A stretch of 52,711 bases of DNA from an uncultured Erwinia sp. (GTDB lineage Bacteria; Pseudomonadota; Gammaproteobacteria; Enterobacterales; Enterobacteriaceae): NCBI GenBank assembly GCA_913775305.1, contig CAJYIY010000025.1:1-52711 (forward strand), given 5' to 3'. Each line of letters starts with the position of its first letter. The first letter of the stretch is position 1. The notes beneath the pieces were generated by a model. It was not told the origin of the DNA. It was given only the letters and a program-made list of their open reading frames with translations, and made no database searches. Both the position numbers and the translations under genes were made by a program. This document shows positions 9,942 through 19,535 of the stretch, piece by piece.

Positions 9942-9957
9942 GTGAACGGTCGGGGCA

Positions 9958-10344
9958 TTACTCTTCGACGGACGCCTGATAGTCGGCGGCACTGAGCAGA
10001 TCATCCAGCTCGGATTCATTGCTGGCTTTGATTCTGAACAGCCAGCCATCGCCGTAGGGCGCGCTGTTAACCTGTTCCGGGGAGGATTCCAGTTCGGTGT
10101 TAACGGCAATGATTTCACCACTGAGTGGTGCGTAGATATCGGAAGCCGCTTTAACGGACTCCGCTACCGCGCAGTCGTCGCCCTGAGCATAGCTGTTCCC
10201 CACTTCCGGCAGGTCCACAAAGACCATATCACCCAGCAGCTCCTGAGCATGCTCGGTAATCCCTACGGTGTAGCTGCCATCGGCTTCTTTACGCACCCAT
10301 TCGTGGCTTTCACGGTATTTCAGATCTGCTGGTACATGACTCAT
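9958..10344 (-). CDS. gcvH: GcvH lipoyl carrier protein
   Basis: GcvH is the small lipoylated shuttle of the glycine cleavage system. The 128-residue product has the lipoyl-domain beta-barrel and the modified lysine K65 in the motif [11 protein letters not shown], where lipoate is attached. The acidic [12 protein letters not shown] tail is typical. It is the middle gene of gcvTHP, with a 95-bp spacer from gcvT that contains a 6-bp stem (AGGCGC / GCGCCT, 10388-10406). Confidence 0.98.
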   Translation of the reverse strand: MSHVPADLKYRESHEWVRKEADGSYTVGITEHAQELLGDMVFVDLPEVGNSYAQGDDCAVAESVKAASDIYAPLSGEIIAVNTELESSPEQVNSAPYGDGWLFRIKASNESELDDLLSAADYQASVEE

Positions 10345-10439
10345 CGACGCTCTCCAAAAAGATAATTCCGCTAAATGTTCATGCCGCAGGCGCGTTGACA
10401 GCGCCTCTCCGGCACGGACTGCTCGGGTAAAATTCAGAT

Positions 10440-11537
10440 TCAGGGTGTTACCGGCTTACCGGCACGAACAAAAACAGGTTTGGTGACCTGCACCGGCACT
10501 TCGCGGTTGCGAATTTGTACGATGGCCCGTTCGCCGATCCCGGCAGGCACGCGCGCCAGCGCAATGCTGCAGCCCAGCGTCGGCGAGAAGGATCCGCTGG
10601 TGATGATGCCCTCGTGCTGGTTGCCATCGGCATCGGTAAAGTGCACCGGCAGCGCGTTGCGCAGTACGCCTTTCTCAGTCATAACCAGTCCAACCAGCTG
10701 TTGAGTACCGTTTTTGCGCTGGGACTCCAGGGCTTCACGACCAATGAACTGGCGATCGGCAGGTTCCCACGCAAGGGTCCAGCCCATATTGGCCGCCAGT
10801 GGGGAGACGCTTTCGTCCATCTCCTGACCATAGAGATTCATGCCGGCTTCCAGCCGGAGTGTGTCACGCGCGCCGAGGCCTGCCGGCCTGACGCCTGCCG
10901 CCAGCAGCCGCTGCCAGAACGACACCGCCTGTTCGGCGGGCAGCGCTATTTCATAGCCCGCTTCACCGGTATAACCCGTGGTGGCAATAAACAGGTCACC
11001 CGCCTGCACGCCGAAGAACGGCTTCATGCCGCTGACCGCTGCGCGCTGCGCATCATCAAAAAGCGTTTGTGCTTTCTGCTGTGCCTGAGGCCCCTGCACC
11101 GCCACCAGCGCTAAATCATCGCGCTCGTGAATTTCGATGCCGAACGGCAGCGCATGTTCGGCGATCCATGCCAGATCCTTTTCGCGGGTGGCAGAGTTCA
11201 CCACCAGGCGGAAGAAATCCTCGCGCATAAAATACACAATCAGATCGTCGATAACGCCAGCGGAGGCATTCAGCATTCCGGTATAGAGCGCTTTGCCTGG
11301 CTGCGTCAGCTTTGCCACGTCGTTAGCCAGCAGATAACGCAGGAATTCCCGGGTGCGAGCACCATGCAGGTCAACAATGGTCATATGCGAAACGTCGAAC
11401 ATCCCGGCATCGGTGCGCACCGCGTGATGCTCATCAATCTGCGAACCGTAATGCAGCGGCATCATCCAACCGTGAAAGTCCACCATGCGCGCACCGCAGG
11501 CTTGATGCTGTTCGAACAACGGAGTTTGCTGAGTCAT
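10440..11537 (-). CDS. gcvT: GcvT aminomethyltransferase (T-protein)
   Basis: GcvT transfers the methylene group from aminomethyl-lipoyl GcvH to tetrahydrofolate, releasing ammonia and giving 5,10-methylene-THF. The 365-residue product starts [11 protein letters not shown] at 11537, matching E. coli GcvT in start and length. The open frame extends further upstream, to 11693, but those codons have no family counterpart and overlap the promoter region. Family markers are DVSHM near residue 50, GYTGEAGYE in the middle and the C-terminal barrel. It is the first gene of the operon. Confidence 0.97.
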   Translation of the reverse strand: MTQQTPLFEQHQACGARMVDFHGWMMPLHYGSQIDEHHAVRTDAGMFDVSHMTIVDLHGARTREFLRYLLANDVAKLTQPGKALYTGMLNASAGVIDDLIVYFMREDFFRLVVNSATREKDLAWIAEHALPFGIEIHERDDLALVAVQGPQAQQKAQTLFDDAQRAAVSGMKPFFGVQAGDLFIATTGYTGEAGYEIALPAEQAVSFWQRLLAAGVRPAGLGARDTLRLEAGMNLYGQEMDESVSPLAANMGWTLAWEPADRQFIGREALESQRKNGTQQLVGLVMTEKGVLRNALPVHFTDADGNQHEGIITSGSFSPTLGCSIALARVPAGIGERAIVQIRNREVPVQVTKPVFVRAGKPVTP

Positions 11538-12100
11538 AGTCTTCCTGTGCTGTCTGTCCGCCATCCTTGTGGATGCAGGGTTATTGACGCGCCCGTTCAC
11601 CGCCCGCAAGCGGCCTGACGCAAACGTTATCTTCGCTCTGAACTTACCACCGAAAATACCAATTAACCATAAGTTAAACGGGGTCGAAATCACAGTTCAA
11701 CAATAAAGGCCCTGAACTGACTGCCAGTATCAATCGCTATATAATCGACAAAATGCGCACAAAAACAGCAATAAACGGTCTCAAATACAGATGAATTACA
11801 AAGATTCCGCATTCGATGTATAAAATATGACTTCATGATCTTCCACGTCGCATTATTAAAAATAATGCAAACAGGTGCGTAAAATTAGAATAATTCAAAC
11901 GAAGCACAATGACAGGGCAGCGTGTGCCCCCCTGGTGCAAAGAGGGATGAAAGTGGGAAAAATTAAGCGAAATCAACGGGCAACGGCATTGGTTTTGCCC
12001 GGCTTGACAGAGGGGGGCAGATTTTAATGCGCAGCACAGCAGCGGTCTGCTTACAGGTCACAGCACCTGCTGGCCTTTCCCCACAGCACGATTCAGATGG
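11538..12100. promoter_or_regulatory. gcvT upstream region, no gene seen
   Basis: This 560-bp stretch upstream of gcvT holds no convincing gene. It is AT-rich between about 11640 and 11900, as expected for an Lrp/GcvA-controlled promoter. On the minus strand an A/T-rich block (about 11650-11690) containing TTAACTTATGG and GGTATTTT is a plausible core promoter. A 6-bp stem (GGGCAA / TTGCCC) lies at 11978-12000. I found no tandem glycine riboswitch architecture. Confidence 0.6.
11618..11633. promoter_or_regulatory. PurR-like operator upstream of gcvT
   Basis: The 16-mer ACGCAAACGTTATCTT differs at one defined position from the PurR consensus ACGCAAACGTTTTCNT. It lies about 80 bp upstream of the gcvT ATG. 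PurR repression of the glycine cleavage operon is established in E. coli because methylene-THF feeds purine synthesis. Confidence 0.75.
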
Positions 12101-12117
12101 CGGGTGCGGTGAAGACT

Positions 12118-12142
12118 GGCCGGGCACATCAAGCGCCCGGCC
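12118..12142 (-). terminator. GC-rich hairpin beyond ubiI
   Basis: An 8-bp perfect stem (GGCCGGGC / GCCCGGCC) with a 9-base loop lies 30 bp beyond the ubiI stop on the minus strand, with no U-run. It is a likely transcript-end structure for the ygfB-pepP-ubiH-ubiI unit, but not a textbook terminator. Confidence 0.5.
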
Positions 12143-12172
12143 CGCTTTGGAACAAATCCTGGATTGATCGCG

Positions 12173-13375
12173 TCAGCGAAGCCACTCGGGCAAGTCGTGC
12201 AGCCCCATCGCCTGCTTTAACAACTTCGGCTTCACGCCCGGCAGCTTATCCGCCAGCGCCAGGCCAACATCACGCAACAGCTTCTTCGCCGGATGATTAC
12301 CGTCAAACAGCTCGCGAAAACCCTGCATGCTGGCCAGCATCAGCGCCGCACTGTGCTTACGGCTGCGCTCGTAACGTCGCAGATACAGATGCTCACCGAT
12401 GTCTCTGCCCTGCTGATGCAGGCGGCGAATTTCGCCTGTCAGCCCGGCGGCATCCATAAATCCAAGATTTACGCCCTGCCCCGCCAGCGGATGAATAGTA
12501 TGGGCGGCGTCGCCGACCAGCGCCAGGCGGTGAGCGGCAAAGCTTCGTGCAAAGCGCCCCATCAGCGGGAAGACCTGGCGGTCACTTTCCGCCCTGCACA
12601 ACCCCAGACGCAGATCGAAGGCCACCGACAGCTGCTGGTTAAAGACCGCTTCCGGCATCGACTGCAGTCGCGTTGCCTCCTGAGGCGGCAGCGACCAGAC
12701 AATAGAACTGAGGTGGGGATCGCTGAGCGGCAGGAAAGCCAGAATGCCTTCGCCGTGAAACACCTGCCTGGCCACCGCATCATGCGGTTTTTCAGTGCGG
12801 ATGGTGGCGACCAGCGCATGGTGCTGATAATCCCAGAAGGTTACCGGGATATCCGCTTTATTACGCAGCCACGAGTTCGCGCCATCGGCGGCCACCAGCA
12901 GCCGGGCGGTCATCATGCTGCCGTCTTTCAGCGTCACAAACGCTTCGTTATCGCCAAAAGCGACCTGCCGCAATTCAGCAGGCGAAACCAGGGTGATATC
13001 GCTCAGGCTTTCAGCCCGCTGCCACAGCGCCTGGTGGATCACCCGGTTTTCAATAATATGCCCAAGATGCGACAGGCCCTGCTGCTCATCGTCGAAAGAG
13101 ATATGACCAAAACTGTCGCGATCCCACACTTCCATGCCGTGATAGGCGCTGGCGCGAGTGGCAAGGATCGTGCTCCATACGCCCAGATGCTGCAAAAACC
13201 GCTCGCTGGCTGCGTTAATTGCCGAAACGCGCAGCGCGTACGGCGCATCGGCAGCAGCAGCAGCCGGGGCTTCACGCTCCAGCACCGCGATACGCAGGCC
13301 GTGCCCTTGCAGGCCACAGGCCACCGCCAGTCCGACCATACCGCCACCGGCTATGATGACATCAAATGTTTGCAT
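12173..13375 (-). CDS. ubiI: UbiI (VisC) ubiquinone hydroxylase
   Basis: UbiI is the FAD-dependent monooxygenase that hydroxylates C5 of the ubiquinone ring in aerobic synthesis. The 400-residue product has the dinucleotide fold at the N-terminus (IIAGGGMVGLA, about residues 7-17) and the flavin-contacting VGDAAHTIHPLAGQGVN motif near residue 290. It ends the ygfB-pepP-ubiH-ubiI run, 13 bp beyond the ubiH stop, and is paralogous to ubiH. The order pepP-ubiH-ubiI matches E. coli and separates it from other UbiH/UbiF-type hydroxylases. Confidence 0.96.
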   Translation of the reverse strand: MQTFDVIIAGGGMVGLAVACGLQGHGLRIAVLEREAPAAAAADAPYALRVSAINAASERFLQHLGVWSTILATRASAYHGMEVWDRDSFGHISFDDEQQGLSHLGHIIENRVIHQALWQRAESLSDITLVSPAELRQVAFGDNEAFVTLKDGSMMTARLLVAADGANSWLRNKADIPVTFWDYQHHALVATIRTEKPHDAVARQVFHGEGILAFLPLSDPHLSSIVWSLPPQEATRLQSMPEAVFNQQLSVAFDLRLGLCRAESDRQVFPLMGRFARSFAAHRLALVGDAAHTIHPLAGQGVNLGFMDAAGLTGEIRRLHQQGRDIGEHLYLRRYERSRKHSAALMLASMQGFRELFDGNHPAKKLLRDVGLALADKLPGVKPKLLKQAMGLHDLPEWLR

Positions 13376-13388
13376 TACTGCTTTCTCC

Positions 13389-14566
13389 TCAACGCTTAAC
13401 CCAGCCTAACGTGCGCTCGGCCAGCAAATTACGTAACGGCGGCAGATGATCCATCGCCAGCAGCCCCAAATTGCGCCCTACCGTTAGCGGCAGATAGCGA
13501 TTGGCAAACAGCCTGACCAGGCCATCGGTCACGCCGATAGTGGCCTGAACATCCCACTGGCGGCGCTGCTGATAGTGATGCAGCGTGTTGTAATGACCCA
13601 CGTCACGCCCGCTGCGCCAGGCGGCGGCAACCGTTTCTGCCAGCGACATCACGTCGCGCATACCCAGGTTGAACCCCTGTCCGGCAATAGGATGCAGCGT
13701 CTGAGCGGCGTTGCCCACCAGCGCAAGGCGGTGAGAAATATGCTGTGCGGCCGTTTGCAGCCTGAGCGGATAGCTGTGGCGCTGGCCAACCTGGGTAAAT
13801 CGTCCAAGCCGCCAGCCGAAAGCACGCTGTAACTCACTGAGAAAGCGCATATCGCTCCAGCCGTCAACCACACTTTTCTGCGCCAGCGGGTGGCACCACA
13901 CCAGCGAACTGCGCCCACCGGACATCGGCAGCAGGGCCAGCGGCCCGAATTCGGTAAAACGCTCGAATGCCTGCCCGCCATGCGGCAGTTGGGTGGCAAC
14001 GTTGGCAATTACCGCCACCTGCTGATAATCCTCGCTGTTCCACTGCATTCCGCAGGCCGCGGCAACCTTTGATCGCGTCCCGTCAGCGGCAACCAGTAAA
14101 TCCGCACTGAGCTCTTCACCGCTGTCCAGCGTCACGCTGACCTGCTGCTGCGTTCGCGCTACCTGAGCAACGCTGTTCGGACAACGCAAGGTTATGCCCG
14201 GTGCCTGCTTCAGTCGGGCGAACAGCCGCTGCCCAACGTCGTGCAGCTCCACTACGTGACCCAGTGCCGGAATATCATAGTCGGCGGCATCCAGTGAAAC
14301 AAAAGTCGCATGCCCACGATCGCTAACGTGAACGTGGGTAATAGCCGTGGCGCAGGGTGCCAGCGACGACCAGAGATCGATGGCCGCCAGCTGCTGGCTG
14401 GTCCCCTCCGCCAGCGCAATCGCCCGCCCGTCAAACCGGGATGCGCACGGCTGCCAGGTTCGATGGCTTCAACCAGCGTGACCGGCAGCTGCCCCTGCGT
14501 CAGATGAGAGATCGCCAGAGCCAGCGTTGCGCCGGCCATTCCGCCCCCTGCAATTAATATGCTCAT
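13389..14566 (-). pseudogene. ubiH: UbiH ubiquinone hydroxylase, interrupted by a one-base frameshift
   Basis: UbiH hydroxylates C6 of the ubiquinone ring. The reading starts normally at 14566 (MSILIAGGGMAGATL, FAD-binding fold) and matches UbiH up to AHPG near residue 43, then leaves frame. Family sequence resumes one frame over as DGRAIALAEGT and continues to the normal C-terminus (LAERTLGWVKR). Restoring one base near 14433-14435, a run of three A on the plus strand (TTT in the gene), gives 392 residues, exactly the E. coli length. Both halves are otherwise clean, including VGNAAQTLHPIAGQGFN. It overlaps pepP by 4 bp. The cause is either a sequencing error in a homopolymer or a recent real mutation. 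Confidence 0.9.
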
Positions 14567-15879
14567 TGCTGATTCGCTGCCGCCATTAATGCTTCAATCT
14601 CATCGGCATCTTTCACCACCGTGTCGGTAAGGTTTTCGTTACCGTCTGCGGTGATAATGATGTCATCTTCAATACGAATACCTATTCCGCGATACTGAGC
14701 GGGAACATCGGCATCCGGCGCGATATACAGGCCCGGCTCTATAGTGAGCACCATGCCCGGTTCGAGAAGACGATCGCGGTCCACGCCGTAGTGACCGACA
14801 TCGTGCACATCCAGCCCCAGCCAGTGGCTCAGGCCGTGCATGAAGAACTGCCTGTGCGCCTGTTCCGCAATCAGCGTATCAACATCACCGTGCAGAATAC
14901 CCAGTTCCACCAGCCCGCTGACCATTACCTTCACCACTTCCGCCGTCACTTCGCGAATGCTGGTGCCGGGTCGATACAGCTCCAGCGCCCGGTACAGCGA
15001 CGCGAGAACAATGTCGTAGATCTGGCGCTGGGGTGCGGTAAATTTGCCGGCCACCGGGAAGGTCCGGGTGATATCACCGGCATATCCCTGATATTCACAG
15101 CCGGCATCAATCAGTACCAGCTGGCCTTCGCGCATCTGACTTTCGTTTTCCGTATAGTGCAGAATGCAGCCGTTTTCTCCGGCCCCCACAATGGTGTTGT
15201 AGGACGGATAGCGCGCACCGTGGCGATTAAATTCATGATGAATTTCACCTTCCAGCTGGTATTCGTACATACCGGGGCGCGACATTTTCATCGCGCGGGT
15301 GTGCGCCATGGCACTGATGCGACCCGCCTCACGCAGCACTGCCTGCTCTTCTGGTGATTTAATCAGGCGCATCTCATGTACCCACGGACGCCAGTCGGTC
15401 AGCGTTGCCGGTGCACAGAGGTTCTGCCGCGACCCGCGACGCAGCTTGTCGAGGGCACTGAAGACAATCTCATCCATCTGCTGATACTGGCCCTGGGCGT
15501 GATAAATCACATCCAGCCCGTTGAGCAGCAGATGAAGCTGCTCACCCATCTCGTCCCACGGCAACGCACGATCCACGGATAGCGCCTGCGGTGCTGCATC
15601 CTGCCCCAGCCGACGACCAAACCAGATCTCGGCGGTGAGATCGCGTACGCGGTTGAACAGTACGCTGTGGTTATGGCTCTCGTCGCTTTTAATCAGGATT
15701 AATACCGCGTCCGGTTCGTTGAATCCGGTGAAATACCAGAAATCACTGTTTTGCCGATAGGGGTATTCGCTGTCATTGCTGCGCGTCACTTCCGGCGCGG
15801 CAAAAATCAGCGCCGCACTACCGGGAACCATTTTCGCTAACAACGCCTGGCGACGGCGTAAAAATTCCTGCTGGGTCAT
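14563..15879 (-). CDS. pepP: PepP Xaa-Pro aminopeptidase P
   Basis: PepP is a cytoplasmic Mn-dependent exopeptidase that removes an N-terminal residue preceding proline. The 438-residue product has the aminopeptidase P N-terminal domain and a pita-bread catalytic domain. Visible metal ligands are D258 in LIDAGCEYQGYAGD, D269 in the same motif, a histidine in HGLSHWLGLDVHDVG (about 345-360), and glutamates in TIEPGLY and GIRIEDD. It overlaps the start of ubiH by 4 bp (ATGA) and lies 55 bp beyond ygfB, so the cluster is probably one transcript. Confidence 0.97.
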   Translation of the reverse strand: MTQQEFLRRRQALLAKMVPGSAALIFAAPEVTRSNDSEYPYRQNSDFWYFTGFNEPDAVLILIKSDESHNHSVLFNRVRDLTAEIWFGRRLGQDAAPQALSVDRALPWDEMGEQLHLLLNGLDVIYHAQGQYQQMDEIVFSALDKLRRGSRQNLCAPATLTDWRPWVHEMRLIKSPEEQAVLREAGRISAMAHTRAMKMSRPGMYEYQLEGEIHHEFNRHGARYPSYNTIVGAGENGCILHYTENESQMREGQLVLIDAGCEYQGYAGDITRTFPVAGKFTAPQRQIYDIVLASLYRALELYRPGTSIREVTAEVVKVMVSGLVELGILHGDVDTLIAEQAHRQFFMHGLSHWLGLDVHDVGHYGVDRDRLLEPGMVLTIEPGLYIAPDADVPAQYRGIGIRIEDDIIITADGNENLTDTVVKDADEIEALMAAANQQ

Positions 15880-15934
15880 TTGCTCTCCTTCAATACGGAT
15901 TCACCGCGTGCAAACCTTCAGGCACGGTTTATAG

Positions 15935-16513
15935 CTAGTGCAGCGTGGGCTTCTGCACAACCACGTTAGTTGGAGAGGATCGGGTAAAGGTTTCGCGGCA
16001 CAGCAGCGCGGCAACGCGAACATATTCGATAACCTCTTCCAGAGACTGCTCCAGCTCTTCCTGATCCTCGTCTTCGTCATAACCCAGCTGGGCAATGGTG
16101 CGCAGATCGTCAATGGCTTCACCGGTTTCACCCTTCACCTTATCCAGCTTCGGCTGAGTCACACCCAACCCCAGCAGGAAATGGTTGACCCATCCCGCCA
16201 GGGCATCGGCGCGGTCAAACACGGTGATATCGTCATCATCAGGCAGATAAAGCTGGAACATAAAGCCATCATCTTCAAGGGAATCGTCAATCGCCTGATG
16301 GAGTTCCTGCAACGGCAGGGAAAGCGACTGAGAGAAAGCCATGCCTTCATTGGTCAGGTCATGAACCAGCGCCTGCCAGCTGCTGTCCCGGTTGCCGCCG
16401 CACAGCAGTCCGCTGATCAGACCGTGCATTTCTGCTGGGGTCATCCCCACGCCCTGCTGTGAAAGTGCTGAAGCCAGAGTGTTGTATCCCGGCATTACGT
16501 TAGATAGTGACAT
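15935..16513 (-). CDS. ygfB: YgfB family protein (UPF0149)
   Basis: This 192-residue acidic protein belongs to the YecA/YgfB family. The conserved N-terminal [16 protein letters not shown] segment (about residues 25-40) and the block [20 protein letters not shown] are nearly identical to E. coli YgfB. A very acidic run [14 protein letters not shown] follows, and the protein ends QKPTLH. No catalytic motif is evident. In Pseudomonas a homologue affects beta-lactam resistance through expression control, but the molecular role here is unknown. It is the first gene of the pepP-ubiH-ubiI run and divergent from zapA. Confidence 0.93.
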   Translation of the reverse strand: MSLSNVMPGYNTLASALSQQGVGMTPAEMHGLISGLLCGGNRDSSWQALVHDLTNEGMAFSQSLSLPLQELHQAIDDSLEDDGFMFQLYLPDDDDITVFDRADALAGWVNHFLLGLGVTQPKLDKVKGETGEAIDDLRTIAQLGYDEDEDQEELEQSLEEVIEYVRVAALLCRETFTRSSPTNVVVQKPTLH

Positions 16514-16685
16514 TCGTTTTCGTCATCGTTGGCTGATTAAGTTCGTGTTATGCTACCACCAGGTACCTCAAGGATTCCATCAAAGGGGTTGTTTCTTCTC
16601 TCAGGGGTAGTTTATAGTGTCGCCCCTCCCGGCCCATTGCGTGGTATGGGTGTTTGCGGGCGCAGTATTCAGTCAGGAAGGTGGC

Positions 16686-17015
16686 ATGTCTGCACAACCG
16701 GTAGATCTTCAAATTTTTGGCCGTTCATTAAGAGTAAATTGTCCGCCCGAACAGCAAGATGCGCTGAATCTGGCTGCCGAAGACCTTAATCAGCGGTTGC
16801 AAGACTTAAAAGTTCGCACTAGAGTCACAAATACAGAGCAGCTGGTATTTATTGCGGCACTGAATATTTGCCATGAGCTGGCGCAGGAAAAAGTCAAAAC
16901 GCGCGACTATGCTTCTAACATGGAACAGCGTATTCGCATGCTGCAGCAGACCATTGAACAGGCATTACTTGAGCAGGGTCGCATTACTGAACGTACAGGT
17001 GCGAAGTTCGAATAA
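16686..17015 (+). CDS. zapA: ZapA, FtsZ-ring associated protein
   Basis: ZapA is a small cytoplasmic protein that cross-links FtsZ protofilaments at the division site. The 109-residue product begins [15 protein letters not shown] at 16686, preceded by AGGAAGG; the frame is open upstream to 16617, but those codons are not part of the family. A globular head of about 45 residues is followed by a long coiled coil (TRVTNTEQ to the C-terminus). As in E. coli it is divergent from ygfB and followed directly by the 6S RNA gene, whose promoter may lie within the end of zapA. Confidence 0.97.
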   Translation: MSAQPVDLQIFGRSLRVNCPPEQQDALNLAAEDLNQRLQDLKVRTRVTNTEQLVFIAALNICHELAQEKVKTRDYASNMEQRIRMLQQTIEQALLEQGRITERTGAKFE

Positions 17016-17057
17016 CACTTTATCGTTACCTGTGATACAGTGACGGTGAAGTACAAA

Positions 17058-17243
17058 ATATCTCTGAGATGTTTGCAAGCGGGCCAGTCCCCTGAGCCGA
17101 TATTTCATACCAAACAGAGTGTGGCGCTCTGTAACCTGTGTGTATGCTCGGTTCGTCCGAGAAACCTGATGGTTATGACGGCATACTCACCTTGAACCAA
17201 GGGTTCAAGGGTTACAGCCTGCGGCGGCATCTCGGAGATTCCC
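17058..17243 (+). ncRNA. ssrS: 6S RNA
   Basis: 6S RNA mimics an open promoter and sequesters sigma70 RNA polymerase in stationary phase. The sequence is recognised over its length. It opens ATATCTCTGAGATG, contains the conserved GCAAGCGGGCCAGTCCCCTG and ACCTTGAACCAAGGGTTCAA blocks, and closes GCATCTCGGAGATTCCC, whose CTCGGAGAT pairs with the 5' TCTCTGAG to form the terminal stem. The length of about 186 nt is normal. It lies between zapA and fau, as in E. coli, where 6S is processed from a transcript that continues into fau. Confidence 0.97.
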
Positions 17244-17329
17244 ATTTTTTCAGCAGCACCCTTCCTTACGCACGGTTCTTTCCACGCTATCCGACATAAT
17301 ACGGCATCGTTTAACGGAGTCAGTTCGCG

Positions 17330-17917
17330 ATGAGCATCAATCTTTCTGACCGTCAGGATATCCGCACCCACGTTCGCCATCTTCGGCGGGCACTCAGCGA
17401 TGAGCAGCAGCAGCTGGCTGCGGTCCAGGCTACGGAACATGCACTGAGCTTTGCCCCCCTTGAGCAGGCCAAAAATATTGCGCTGTTCCTTTCCGTTGAT
17501 GGTGAACTGAATACCCGGCCACTGATTGCCAAACTGTGGCAGCGTAAGCAGCGGGTCTTTCTTCCCGTGCTGCATCCCTTCTCACCCGGAAATCTGCTGT
17601 TTATTCGCTATGACGAAAACACCGAACTGAAAAAAAACCGGCTGCGCATCCCGGAACCGTCGCTTGATATTCGCAACCTGGTGCCGCTGAGCGAGCTGGA
17701 CGTTTTGCTGGTGCCGCTGGTGGCGTTTGATGCCCGGGGCCAGCGCCTTGGCATGGGGGGCGGATTCTACGATCGCACGCTGCAAAACTGGCAGCAGCAT
17801 GGCTTTTTACCGGTGGGGTTGGCTCATGACTGCCAGCAGGTAGAAAACGTGCCAACGGCAGAGTGGGATATCCCACTGCCCGCGCTGATTACGCCGTCGA
17901 AAATCTGGCAGTGGTGA
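17330..17917 (+). CDS. fau: 5-formyltetrahydrofolate cyclo-ligase
   Basis: This enzyme (YgfA) uses ATP to convert 5-formyl-THF to 5,10-methenyl-THF, returning stored folate to the one-carbon pool; in E. coli it also affects persistence. The 195-residue product has the family's signature GMGGGFYDRTL (about residues 140-150) for ATP-phosphate binding, and an N-terminal R/K-rich segment. It follows the 6S RNA gene by 86 bp and is probably cotranscribed with it. It ends at a strong terminator shared with convergent serA. The link to gcvTHP and serA in one-carbon metabolism is thematic, not operonic. Confidence 0.95.
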   Translation: MSINLSDRQDIRTHVRHLRRALSDEQQQLAAVQATEHALSFAPLEQAKNIALFLSVDGELNTRPLIAKLWQRKQRVFLPVLHPFSPGNLLFIRYDENTELKKNRLRIPEPSLDIRNLVPLSELDVLLVPLVAFDARGQRLGMGGGFYDRTLQNWQQHGFLPVGLAHDCQQVENVPTAEWDIPLPALITPSKIWQW

Positions 17918-17920
17918 AAT

Positions 17921-17950
17921 AAAAAAGGGCGACCTGAACGTCGCCCTTTT
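17921..17950. terminator. Bidirectional terminator between fau and serA
   Basis: A run of six A is followed by a perfect 7-bp stem (GGGCGAC / GTCGCCC, loop CTGAAC) and a run of T. This arrangement works on both strands for the convergent pair fau and serA. Confidence 0.93.
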
Positions 17951-17998
17951 GCGCATAACTGCCTGTTCCAGGGCGAACATTCCGGCTCGCCAACAGGA

Positions 17999-19237
17999 TC
18001 AGTACAGCAGGCGCGCGCGGATAGTACCCGGAATCGCTTTCATCAGCTGTAGCGCTTTGTCCGCTACTTCCTGTGTCGCATCAACATCGATCACCACATA
18101 GCCCATCTGCGGCGTGGTTTGCAGATACTGGGCCGCAATGTTAATACCCTGCTCGGCAAAGATCTGGTTGATGGCGGTCAGCACGCCTGGACGGTTTTCA
18201 TGGATATGCAGCAGACGGCTGACGCTGGCACCGTGCATCGGCAGCGAAACTTCCGGGAAGTTAACCGCAGACAGTGTAGAACCGTTATCGGAGTACTTCG
18301 CCAGCTTACCGGCGACTTCAATACCGATGTTTTCCTGCGCTTCCTGCGTTGAACCACCAATATGCGGGGTCAGAATCACGTTGTCGAACTCGCAGAGCGG
18401 CGAATTGAACGGATCGCTGTTGGTTGCCGGCTCCTCGGGGAAGACGTCTATAGCCGCACCCGCGAGATGTTTGTCGGCGAGCACTTTACACAGCGCGGGG
18501 ATATCCACTACCGTACCGCGCGAAGCGTTGATCAGCAGTGAACCTGGCTTCATCAGCGCCAGCTCTTCTGCGCCCATCATATTCTGCGTGGAGGGCGTTT
18601 CAGGAACGTGCAGGCTCACCACATCGCTCATGTTTAGCAGATCGGAAAGGTGCTGTACCTGAGTTGCATTGCCCAGCGGCAGCTTGCTTTCGATATCGTA
18701 GAAGAACACATTCATGCCCAGGCTCTCGGCCAGCACGCCCAGCTGCATACCGATATGGCCATAGCCGATAATACCCAGCTTTTTACCGCGCGCTTCAAAC
18801 GACCCCACGGCCAGTTTATGCCACACACCACGGTGAGCCTTGGCGTTAGCCGCAGGCACGCCGCGCAGCATCAGCAGCAGTTCACCGATAACCAGTTCAG
18901 CCACGGATCGGGTATTGGAGAAAGGTGCATTAAACACCGGGATACCGCGGATCGCAGCGGCATTCAGGTCAACCTGGTTGGTCCCGATACAGAAGCAGCC
19001 GACCGCGACCAGCTTTTCAGCAGCGGCGAAGATCTCTTCGGTAAGCTGAGTACGGGAGCGCAACCCGATAAAGTGTGCATCGCGAATGGACTCTTTCAGC
19101 GCCTCGCTGTCCAGTGCACCCTTGTGAAATTCAATGTTGGTGTAACCCGCAGCGCGCAGATTATCGACCGCACTCTGATGTACGCCTTCCACCAGCAAGA
19201 ACTTAATCTTGTCTTTCTCCAGTGATACTTTTGCCAT
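17999..19237 (-). CDS. serA: SerA D-3-phosphoglycerate dehydrogenase
   Basis: SerA oxidises 3-phosphoglycerate with NAD, the committed step of serine synthesis, and is feedback-inhibited by serine. The 412-residue product has the nucleotide-binding motif GYGHIGMQLG (about residues 158-167), the catalytic-domain block LINASRGTVVD, and the histidine of LTPHIGGSTQEAQ near residue 293. A C-terminal ACT domain (from about 338) ends in RARLLY. It is monocistronic on the minus strand, with a 345-bp upstream region. Lrp activation is known in E. coli but is not readable here. Confidence 0.98.
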   Translation of the reverse strand: MAKVSLEKDKIKFLLVEGVHQSAVDNLRAAGYTNIEFHKGALDSEALKESIRDAHFIGLRSRTQLTEEIFAAAEKLVAVGCFCIGTNQVDLNAAAIRGIPVFNAPFSNTRSVAELVIGELLLMLRGVPAANAKAHRGVWHKLAVGSFEARGKKLGIIGYGHIGMQLGVLAESLGMNVFFYDIESKLPLGNATQVQHLSDLLNMSDVVSLHVPETPSTQNMMGAEELALMKPGSLLINASRGTVVDIPALCKVLADKHLAGAAIDVFPEEPATNSDPFNSPLCEFDNVILTPHIGGSTQEAQENIGIEVAGKLAKYSDNGSTLSAVNFPEVSLPMHGASVSRLLHIHENRPGVLTAINQIFAEQGINIAAQYLQTTPQMGYVVIDVDATQEVADKALQLMKAIPGTIRARLLY

Positions 19238-19530
19238 TTCCCGACCTTTAATTAGCAGACTTCAGATGTGGCTGAATCCCTTTGACTTCTCAATTTGTCG
19301 CTGCAGCTTTGCACAGCTTGGTGAAACGTTGCAGGGATATAAGATTGCCTTCTGTCAAAATAACAAAATTTACGCTGGCAGCAATACAAACGATTGCCTG
19401 CCCGACAGCACGCTGATGCAGGCTTCCAGAACAAACCGATAGAAAATCATGATGCGTAGCATAGCTTCAGGAGGATCGCACGGCTGAGTCAGTTTATGTG
19501 ACATAAGTCACTATATTTGGGCTCCGAAAG
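19238..19530. promoter_or_regulatory. serA upstream region, no gene seen
   Basis: The sequence between rpiA and serA is moderately AT-rich and holds no protein-coding signal beyond short random frames. It should contain the serA promoter(s), reading on the minus strand. I could not single out one core promoter or Lrp site with confidence. Confidence 0.5.
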
Positions 19531-19535
19531 AAAAG

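Noticed and set aside
11538..12100. A glycine riboswitch before gcvT
   Set aside because: I could not find the paired aptamer layout; regulation in enterobacteria is by GcvA, Lrp and PurR, and a PurR-like site is present.
12293..13399. A 368-codon open frame opposite ubiI
   Set aside because: It is antisense to a well-supported gene and has no recognisable motif.
14420..14440. Programmed frameshifting in ubiH
   Set aside because: No slippery heptamer or downstream stimulatory structure is evident, and UbiH is not known to use recoding.
17105..17575. A minus-strand frame over 6S RNA and the start of fau
   Set aside because: It covers a recognised RNA gene and a conserved coding start on the other strand.
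17918..17998. A Sib-type toxin-antitoxin RNA between fau and serA
   Set aside because: E. coli may carry such an element near here, but this gap is only 81 bp and is filled by the terminator.
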